From contig CAJZBQ010000030.1 in NCBI GenBank assembly GCA_914767885.1, positions 434,001 through 498,000 of the forward strand: a DNA stretch of 64,000 nucleotides. The letters are read 5' to 3'. Of the stretch, positions 51,923 through 59,842 are shown piece by piece. The number at the start of each line of letters is the position of its first letter. The first letter of the stretch is position 1. The position numbers and the translations under genes are program-made. This DNA comes from Blepharisma stoltei. Its lineage: Eukaryota; Ciliophora; Heterotrichea; Heterotrichida; Blepharismidae. The notes below the pieces were generated by a model, which was given only the letters and a program-made list of their open reading frames with translations, was not told the DNA's origin and did not search any database.

Positions 51923-54405
51923 ATGTCTACTTTTCGAAAACCAAAAATCAGAGTTCAGTCAAGGCAAAGGATTACTACAAGAACGCCTGATCAAATTTCT
52001 AATGAAGATCCAGTCAGGCCTCTGCTAAGCCGCAATCAACTCCCATCTCCAAAGCTTTCATTCAGTTCTGCCTCTTCATATGAAATTACCAAATCAATAA
52101 TTTCTAGAAGAGAGCCAAAATTGATAAAAATCAGGAAAATTTACTCCACAAGTTCACCAGATAAAGCTCAAAAAGTGCATAAAAAAAGAAATAAGCCAGA
52201 AAACTCAAAGGAAGAGCATTTTACCCCTCTTCTTCCTAATTTAAAATCAATCAGCTCTCAAGGATTTGAACCGAAAATGAAACATGAAGAAAACTCTTCA
52301 ATGATTTTTATTAAAGAATTTCCTGAAAAATTGCCAGCGAGAAATTCAATGATTTCTTTCAAAAAAGCAATGAAAAACAAAAAGTGGCTCGCCAAAGCCA
52401 AAGATTTCTTGAAAACAGAATTCAATAAATGTCTAAAAGAAAGTAATGGAATAAATGTGGTAAGCCCTGAAAATTCGGTGACAACTTATAAATATTATGT
52501 AGGAAAAGGAAATAATAGTGGATTAGTGAAGCAAGTAATGCAATCTAGATGATGGTGAGTTGAAGTTGAAGAGGCTGAAAATATGAATGTCAATCTTTAT
52601 TGGTCACAGCTTTTTAATTCACAATTTTCAGGGAAAATCCCTGAAGCTGTTCCTTTTGTTGATAATTCTACTATAAGTAAGCCATTATCGGTTTCATGCT
52701 TGAATATAGAAACTGATATATCAAATAATGTAAAAGTTGATATATAACTATTAGAGAAAAAATATAAAATTTATTTATAATAGCCATTACACTATTTCAC
52801 TTGAAATGGTGCTAGTTTTTCTAGGAAAAAAAATCATTTTTTTAGAAGTGAGCATATCAGTCTTAGGGTTTGATTTGATTACCCAAAGCAGCTCTTATAC
52901 AACTTTAAAAGAAATGCATCAATATGTACCAAATCTTGCACTTACCCATAACAGGCTTCCAAGTAATGACAATCTTTGCAATAAAAAAGCTTTATATAGA
53001 AACATGAAAGCCTACTATACAAGCTTAGGAAAAAATGTTTTCGATTATTTGCCATTAACTTTCCATTTAGTAAATGGAGAAAATGATGAAATTTTTACGG
53101 AATTTTCTCAGTGTTTTGAAGAATTTAAGGAAAAATCCCAAAATCTTTGGATTCTTAAACCCGGAGAAAATACTAATAGAGGAAATGGAATTTGTGTATG
53201 CAATAGCATAGAGCAGATAAAGAATGAGTTAAGAAATAACCCATTCCCTAGAACAGGCGAGCATACTTATATATTGCAGAAATATATAGAAAATCCTTTA
53301 TTAATAAGTAGAAGAAAATTTGATATCAGGCTTTATGCGATGCTAACATCAGTAAATGGGATTATTCAAGGCTACTTTTATAAAGAAGGATACTTAAGAA
53401 CTGCTTGCAAGGCATATACTGCTAAAAATTTAGATAATAAATATATCCATCTTACTAATGATGCAGTCCAAAAGAAAAGCGAAGATTATGGAAAATATGA
53501 AAATGGTAATAAAATTTCATATAAGGAATTTCAAAGATACTTAATTCCCTTTTTAAAAGTAAGCAATGCTATTTTGCTCACTCTAAAAGAGTTTTTTTAA
53601 AAATAAATCCCACAGCCCAACCTTATTGCATGCAAAATGGAGGTCTAACTATTGGAGATGATTCAATACCAAAAGCTGCCAAATCAATTCCACGAGTTTA
53701 AAAGCGACCTATAGTTGCCATTTGTAAACTTGTAGAGTTGAGCAATATTAAAATTTATTATATATAAAAGAAATTCGGATGTTTAAAAATAGCAAAAATT
53801 ATTGAAGGGAAAAATTTAATTTAATTTTTAAAATTTACGTTTAAGACCTAACTAAGAGACCTCACTATAAAAATTATTAATTATGTATATAAAGATTTTA
53901 TAAAATCGCTGCTATATTAAAAATTTTTTTGCTTAAACTTAAAGGTTTTTTTTTTTTCGGAAATATCTTTTTCCAATGGTTTTGTTCACTCTTAAAGGAA
54001 ATGGAATTAGATATAAAAAGAATTGATGTAAGCTTCATGAATGATATAATTCCGAAAATAAAAGATATAGTAAAAGATACATTTATGGCGACTTTTCAAA
54101 TGATTGATAAGGAAAGAAAATCTCATTCATTTGAAATTTATGGATATGATTTTCTTTTAGATACCAATTTTACACCATGGTTATTAGAAGTTAATACAAA
54201 TCCATGTTTAGAGTTATCATCACCTTTGCTTGGTAGAATTATTCCTTCAATGTTGGATAATGCATTTAGAATAGCTGTAGATCCTGTTTTTCCTGAAATT
54301 GCTCAGTGTTCAAGAAGAAGTAATGTTGTTAAAGAGTCTTATCCTCCGAATAAATTTGAGCTGATATTCCATGAACTTATCGATGGTAAAAATCCATCTG
54401 AATAG
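51923..54405 (+). CDS. Tubulin-tyrosine-ligase-like (TTLL) glutamylase/glycylase (two IESs)
   Basis: 635 residues after removal of 52718-52853 and 53554-53992. The first ~200 residues are basic and disordered. The TTL domain follows with KYYVGKGNNSGLVKQVM, WWWVEVEEAENMNVNLYWSQ, LWILKPGENTNRGNGI (ATP-binding Lys and the glycine-rich loop), YILQKYIENPLLISRRKFDI, RLYAMLTS, NKYIHLTNDAVQKK and, after the second join, YGYDFLLDTNFTPWLLEVNT with the metal-binding Glu-x-Asn. These enzymes add Glu or Gly side chains to tubulin tails in cilia. The second IES separates the ATP-grasp core from its catalytic metal site. Polyglycylase versus polyglutamylase cannot be decided. Confidence 0.92.
52718..52853. 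mobile_element. Short IES bounded by ATATCA, 136 bp
   Basis: ATATCA at 52718-52723 and 52854-52859, inside short inverted ends ACTGATAT / ATATCAGT. Does not show the CTCC-type motif. Removal joins GAT ATA TCA GTC in frame. Confidence 0.75.
53554..53992. mobile_element. IES, degenerate CTCC/GTTCACTC family, 439 bp
   Basis: Flanked by TAAA (53554 and 53993). The right end has CCAATGGTTTTGTTCACTC after a TTTTTCGGAAATATC spacer, like the tandem end of other members; the left has GCTATTTTGCTCACTC. The outer CTCC/GGAG are lost. Join TTA AAG GAA in frame. Confidence 0.75.
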
Positions 54406-54865
54406 GCTATTTTAACATTTTTATAACGATTAAAATTTTATTGATTTGAGAGAAATTATTTATATTGAATAAAACTGTAAAACGAATTATCATTTTAAAA
54501 GATTATTAACTTAACGAGGAAATAAAGTATAAATAAATATGCATGAGTTATTAAAATATTGGAATTATGGGAAAATGAAAGTTTATAAAAAGAAGGTTCT
54601 ACCGAGATTTGAACTCGGGTTACAGGATTCAGAGTCCTATGTGATAACCACTACACTATAGAACCTATTGCCTGTTAAACATTATCAGTGCATTTATAGC
54701 TGAAAACTGAAGCTTGGTGCATCATCAATTAATTCCAAAAATTGCTTTGCTTTATTTTATCGAATGGATCAGCTCTAAGCCATGTCATAATTTTTCATTT
54801 AAAGATTTTCTTAATTTCTTATTAAAGCGTGTATATTTTCGTGCCTGCAGCCTTAATAATTCAAA
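54406..54865. other. Intergenic region with tRNA gene
   Basis: Apart from the tRNA on the minus strand nothing is recognised. Confidence 0.5.
54594..54665 (-). tRNA. tRNA-Gln (anticodon CUG)
   Basis: Minus strand: acceptor GGTTCTA pairs with TAGAACC, D-arm with GTAGTGGTTATCAC, anticodon stem-loop GGACTCTGAATCC, T-arm CCGAGTTCAAATCTCGG. The loop CTCTGAA carries CUG. It decodes CAG only; it is not a suppressor for TAG, which fits TAG being a stop in this organism. Confidence 0.93.
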
Positions 54866-57194
54866 ATGGATTTTATCCAAGAAATCCCTAGGATTCAAGA
54901 AGCTCAAAATGCTAATATTGAAATATTTGTTATCAATCCTGTTATAAATAACGAAAATTTTCAACGGCAAGTTACATATGAAGTCAAAGGTCAAGATAGT
55001 TTAGGACAGTTTGAAAGCTTAAGAAAATATTCTGAGTTCATTACACTAACTCCTCCCCCATCCTTGATCGAACGTTTCGCCATCGTTCGATCAAGGATGG
55101 GGTTTAAAACAAAATTTTTTGGGAAAAAATTTTATATATATAAAAAAAAAATATATATAGATATTTTTTTTTATTTACTTTTAAATAAGAGGGTTAAGAA
55201 TATTTAATAATTATTTTTACAGCAAAAAATTGAATTAATTTCATAAAATACCAATTTTTAATATTTTGATTTATTAATTACCCCTTTTAAACTGTATAAA
55301 ATTTTAATTTATTTTTTTTAAAAAATCTCTATTTTATTAAATTATCGAGTTTTTAAGCCTAGGCTAATGACTGAATCACTTCATACGATTGATTCCGAAG
55401 CTTTTTGTCGTCTCAAAGTCTCTGAAAACAACTTTATTATGTATATCTTCCCAAGCTTTTGATAACTAATATATTTTTATATTATAAAAATTTTCATGAT
55501 ATGAAAATCGTTCGATCAAGGATGGGGGTTAATTTTTCCAATTTTTAGGAATTTTTACAGTCAATCGTTCGATCAAGGATGGGGGGGAGTAAGAAACATT
55601 TTAACACAAAAATGACCTGGCCATTATATTCCTCCTGTGCCTCCTAAAAAATTAATGGGAAGCTTTTCATTAGAATTCATAGAAACTAGGAGAAAACACT
55701 TACTCCCCCTCTGTGATGGAACAAAAAAATTTTGTTCGCTCACGGAAGGGGTTACTATTTTTTTCTATGTTAAAAAATTTTTGAGAAATTTAAAAATCCC
55801 AATTTGCAAAATTGGAAAGCAAATATTAATTTAATTTTTAAATTTTGTGTTTTTAAAATGCAAACTGTTTAAAATTTAACAGAATTAGCTAGAGATTTCA
55901 TTTCTAATTATCACTTATATATCAAATTATTTTTGATAACAAAATTTTATATTAAAAAAATTTTTGTGGGCTCATTGAGGATTTGTTTTTACCCAAAAAA
56001 TAGTGATTTTTTTCCATAGGTTTTGTTTGCTCACGGAGGGGGAGTTAGAATATTTTTTGCAACAATCTTCAAAGATTAATATTTTTTATACAACAGAAGA
56101 ATATCAACTATTTTTAAGAGGACCCGCAGATTTTGATAAACTCATGAACCAATTTAAATATACAATCAGAGATATTTCAGATAAATATAAACAAGTATAT
56201 GAAGAATGCACTAAAGTTTTTGTGACGACACAAATGGCTGATCAGATTGCTGAATATGAAAACTTATTTAAAGAAAATCTCAATAAATTGCTTGATTTTA
56301 AAAATGTTGTTAAAGAAGTTCATACAAAATTTGATTCTTTCCAAAAACAATTTTGTTTATTCAATGCAAAAATGACAAGTTTAGAAACCGAATACATAGG
56401 CGAAATCACACCTTCTTATAGCAAAATTTACAGTCCAATTGAAAAAAATGAAATAGAAAATCCTTTTCACGAAATTTACGAATGAGTCAAAATTGAAATT
56501 TTAGATCTTGAAGCCATTTTAGAAACAATTTCAAAAAAATCCGAAATCGAGAATCAAAGAGCAAAGATAGAAGAAAAAATAAAAAAGGAGAATGTCAATT
56601 TGAAAGACCTCCAAGCTGGAAAAACAAAATTTTTAAATTTATTAAATTCAAAACCTAAATCTGATCAAGCTGCTGAGATAGAATCTACTATAAGAGAATT
56701 AGAAGCTGACATTATTGATCATTCTTGCATACTCAGAATTATAGTTGTTCGGCTTTTTGAGACTGTTTTACCTGAATTCAAAGTAATGAAGTCAAAAGTG
56801 TATAAAGACATGATGAAAACTTATGGAAGAATCTCCCTTCTTGCTTTCCAAAACTTCACAGATTCAGCTAACTCCCCTTCGTGAGCGAAAATAAAATTGC
56901 TTACAGAGGGGTTAATTTTATTTAAAAAAATTTATATCATAGTAAAGTTTTTTTCGAAATTTAAAAAATCCCAATTAGCAAAAATTGGAAAGCAAATATA
57001 ATTTAATTTGTTTTAAAATGTAAGCTGTGTAAATTAAGCAGAATTAGCTCTAAATTTCATTATAACAATGATCGCTTATATATTAAAAATTTTTTTGTTC
57101 GCTGGATGGTGCAAAAAATAGAGATTTTTCAATAGTTTTTTGTTCGCTCACGGAGGGTTGGAGTAAGCAAATAAACTGGCATTCTGAAGGTTAA
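54866..57194 (+). CDS. PX-BAR sorting nexin (SNX1/2, Vps5 type) with three IESs
   Basis: 381 residues after removing 55047-55589, 55700-56044 and 56869-57163. The PX domain (about residues 15-130) has RKYSEF and, after two inserts are removed, WPGHYIPPVPPKK and FIETRRKHLLEYF. The remainder is a long helical Vps5/BAR domain (EYENLFKENLNKLLDFKNVV ... RIIVVRLFETVLPEFKVMKS). Such proteins bind PI3P on endosomes and bend membranes as part of retromer-linked coats. Two of the three inserts disrupt the PX domain within 56 codons of each other; the third removes the final nine residues. All joins fall at TAA or TTA and are in frame. TGA codes for Trp in EIYEWVK and QKWPG. Confidence 0.93.
55047..55589. 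mobile_element. IES, CATCCTTGATCGAAC subfamily, 543 bp
   Basis: TAA at 55047 and 55590. Left hairpin CCCATCCTTGATCGAACG / CGTTCGATCAAGGATGGG; right tandem pair of CGTTCGATCAAGGATGGGG separated by a spacer with AATTTTTAGGAATTTTTACA. Join ACA CTA AGA in frame. Confidence 0.95.
55700..56044. mobile_element. IES, CTCC/GTGAGCGAAC family, 345 bp
   Basis: TTA at 55700-55702 and 56045-56047. Left hairpin CTCTGTGATGGAAC...GTTCGCTCACGGAAG; right tandem pair (GTGGGCTCATTGAGG, GTTTGCTCACGGAGG). Core ATTATCACTTATATATCAAA. Join CAC TTA GAA in frame. Confidence 0.93.
56869..57163. mobile_element. IES, CTCC/GTGAGCG family, 295 bp
   Basis: TAA at 56869 and 57164. Left hairpin short (CTTCGTGAGCGAAAATAAAA and TTGCTTACAGAGGGG); right GTTCGCTCACGGAGGG. 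Core AATGATCGCTTATATATTAA. Join GCT AAG CAA and stop soon after. Confidence 0.9.
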
Positions 57195-57387
57195 TTAGTT
57201 CCCACAGAATAATTTACTTTTGGCTTTTCATAAAATTCTTCCATTTTAATAATCAAATAATAAAATTTAATTAATATTTTGTAATCGGAAAGGAATTTAA
57301 ATTGCTTTAGCTTTCACTGCTTTATTGAATTCTATTAAATTAAGGTCTTCTTTATAAGTAAAAGCATTGGCCAAATATGGCATAAAT

Positions 57388-58155
57388 ATGTTAGCGTGGA
57401 GAGCAAGACAGACTTATAGGCTCGTTCAGACTACAATGAGAATGTTCTCTGACAAAGAACCTTACGAAGGCTCAATTCTCAAAAAGAAAGGCAAAGGTGA
57501 CGAAGAGATTTACTTCAATAAAAAAGAAAAAGAACAATTGAGAAATTTACTTCATAAACTAGAAGATGCTGCAGGAGAACCAGAAGCGGCTGTAGAAAAT
57601 GATAGAGAAAGTAGAGCGAAACTTCTTCAAGTGCTAAGCAAGCATAATATTAGAGCTTCAGAGTCACTCCTTGACGATATCCTGAGTTGGAAGAAAGGGT
57701 TAGGCTATTCAAGGCAGGCGCTAGCCATATTGGTTAAGAAGTCACCAAAACTCCCATATGGGATGCTCAACCGCTTTTCAACTCTAGCCCAGAGGGTCTA
57801 TCTCTAATAATGGGTAATTTCCGATACCTTCTGTATCCTTCATGTGCTGCTGCTTATGGATTTCTGTGGTCCTGCTACGGGAGATTGAAGCAGCTTGATT
57901 CCATAGATCATTGGAGTCTGTCAGAAGCCTGGGCCCCAGTCTCTTGGTAGAGGAATGTCCACGGATCCTCAGATCATAGAACGTTGTTGAGCACCTCCAT
58001 TTACAACCATAGGAAAGCAGCCAAAACCTACCCCATAAATATCTCACTTGATTCTTGGCTCAGAGTCCGTCCCAGTTTGCCGTTGCCATAAAATGCTCCA
58101 AGAGGGCAGATTATTCGCCATTTTAATGTATATTTGAAAGAAAGGGACTTATTAA
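57388..58155 (+). CDS. ATPase inhibitor IF1-like mitochondrial protein, split by a retroposon
   Basis: Without the insert the gene encodes 106 residues. The N-terminus (MLAWRARQTYRLVQTTMRMF) is Arg-rich and lacks acidic residues, a good mitochondrial presequence. The IF1-like core is GKGDEEIYFNKKEKEQLRNL followed by LHKLED, resembling the inhibitory segment that plugs F1-ATPase at low pH. The C-terminal half (SKHNIRASESLLDDILSWKK) is not typical of IF1, so another small mitochondrial protein is possible. A retroposon lies in the last codons. Removing it with one target-duplication copy gives WKKGTY and a stop; a TA-based excision (57701/58151) would instead read on for about 20 residues. The first ATG in frame is 57388. 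Confidence 0.68.
57700..58133 (+). mobile_element. Retroposon-like insert with 13-bp imperfect target duplication
   Basis: TTGGAAGAAAGGG (57687-57699) and TTGAAAGAAAGGG (58134-58146). Starts TTAGGCTATTC, shares GCTTATGGATTTCTG and AGCTTGATTCCAT with the copy at 10952-11205, and ends TCGCCATTTTAATGTATA like other family members. Confidence 0.88.
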
Positions 58156-58325
58156 GTAATCAATCAATTATAACAAAATTGCTAATTTTGCTTTGAGTTG
58201 TAAAATAAATATATTTGTAATAAAAGAGATACTCTGAAAATTCGAATTTTTAGAAAAAAATTGTACCCATTTTCATCTATTCAGCTACAGTTATATATCG
58301 CAGCACACCATATTATCTGTAATAA

Positions 58326-59357
58326 ATGCAAAAGAGAGGATTACAACTTGATAGTTTTTCAGATAATCCTATGGAAGAGGACTCTCTCTCAGTAGAAGTG
58401 TAATCCCTACTTAGTGGCAGCGACGCCTTACGATTTTACAAAATTGGGCTTGAAGTTGGTCGAGAAGGCATCACTAATTGCTCCACCGGAGTCAGTCTCA
58501 GCATAAATCCTTCAGAGATAGAGCTTGGACAAGTTATAGGCCACGGCTCTAGCGGAGTCGTCTTTGCTGGACGCCACGTGCCTACTAACACTTTGTTAGC
58601 ACTGAAGTCTATAAATATATATGAACGCGACAGGAGAAAACAATTGGAAAATGACTTAAAAGCCCTGGACGAGTTTTCAAGCCCTTACCTTGTATCTTAT
58701 TATGGCGCTTTCTTTGGAGATGGCGTTGTCAAAGTAGCCATGGAGCTGATGGACTTAGGAAGTTCAAGAAAAATTATAAGTGTCCTTGCTGGAAGACAAG
58801 AGCCAGTGCTTCCTGAAGAAATTTTATATGCTTTGTCATTTCCTATATTGAAAGGCCTGCAATATTTGCATACAGAAAAACATATGATACATAGAGACAT
58901 CAAGCCAGACAACGTGCTAATTAACAGCAAAGGAGAAATCAAATTAAGCGACTTTGGGATTTGTAGGGAGCTGGCCAATTCAGCTGCGTTTTGCAACTCT
59001 TTTGTGGGGACAATTACTTATATGTCGCCAGAAAGGATCATGAAGACTTCGTATGCGTACCCAGGGGATATATGAAGTGTAGGCTTGGTTTTGATTGAAT
59101 TGATCAGAGGGGTTTTTCCTTATCCAAGACCTGGAACTTTTATTGAAATGGTGGAAAATTTGATGAACTCGCAGCCTCCTCAGCTGCCGAATAATGGTCT
59201 CTATTCAATTGAATTAGTAGATTTCATATCTAGGTGCATGCAGATTGATCCAGAAAATAGAGCAACAATTAACGAGTTACTAGCACATCCCTGGGTGAGA
59301 AAATATGAAGGGTCAAGCATTGATTTGCTAGGATGGCTTAGAGGAGTACTAATGTAA
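58326..59357 (+). CDS. MAP kinase kinase-like protein kinase (one 15-nt intron)
   Basis: 338 residues after removal of the intron 58400-58414. Kinase motifs: IGHGSSGVVFAG (glycine loop), LLALKSINIYERD (catalytic Lys), MELMDLGS, MIHRDIKPDNVLI (catalytic loop), KLSDFGICRELANS (DFG), FVGTITYMSPERI, and the TGA-coded Trp in GDIWSVGLVLIELI. The GTITYMSPERI and the LGS hinge are typical of MAP2K/STE7 kinases. The activation segment has Ser residues upstream of FVGT, so phosphorylation by an upstream kinase is possible. The N-terminus is short without a clear MAPK docking site. An upstream partner is unknown. Confidence 0.9.
58400..58414 (+). other. 15-nt intron
   Basis: GTAATCCCTACTTAG in the MAP2K-like gene; interrupts codon GTT and contains an in-frame TAA. 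Confidence 0.88.
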
Positions 59358-59492
59358 TTCTTGATGAGTATTTGGCATTTTATTTAAGTAGCATTATTTG
59401 GTAGTTATTTGTATTTAAATCTCTTAAATAACTCAAATATTCAACAGCTAAGCTCTTTATTGTTCATAAAAAGTAATATGGTTATTTATTAT

Positions 59493-59801
59493 CTAGGTAG
59501 GCTTGGCTCCTTCTTCTGACTTATTGATTTCTTGAAGAACAATGATCCTAAAATTCTTCCCAGGCGCCACAAGGATTTCATGTCTTTTTAAAGTAAACCT
59601 TAAAAGTGTCATATCGTTAGCTGGGTCAACGTCTCTGACCACACTTCTTGCCTTATCTACCAGCTGATTGATATAACCGGTGAGTTTTGCATCTTCTGCT
59701 TTGGTCATAGTTGACCTTACTGAGCTTCCATCAGGCCCGGTGATTAAAAGTCCTTTTACTCTTCCTTTGACCCTGTTTATTGCCTCTTCAATTTCTGACA
59801 T
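59493..59801 (-). CDS. DYNLRB: Dynein light chain roadblock/LC7
   Basis: 102 residues, typical roadblock length. The domain reads MSEIEEAINRVKGRVKGLLI, then TGPDGSSVRSTMTKAEDAKL, LVDKARSVVRDVDPANDMTL, and a C-terminal EILVAPGKNFRIIVLQEI strand. Such proteins form homodimers on dynein intermediate chains in cytoplasmic and axonemal dynein. The gene is intron-free and insert-free, and its start lies only 41 bp from that of the divergent DUSP gene, so the promoters overlap. Confidence 0.95.
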   Translation of the reverse strand: MSEIEEAINRVKGRVKGLLITGPDGSSVRSTMTKAEDAKLTGYINQLVDKARSVVRDVDPANDMTLLRFTLKRHEILVAPGKNFRIIVLQEINKSEEGAKPT

Positions 59802-59842
59802 TTATAACTGCGATATAATCAAGACTTCATATAAGTTTAAAA

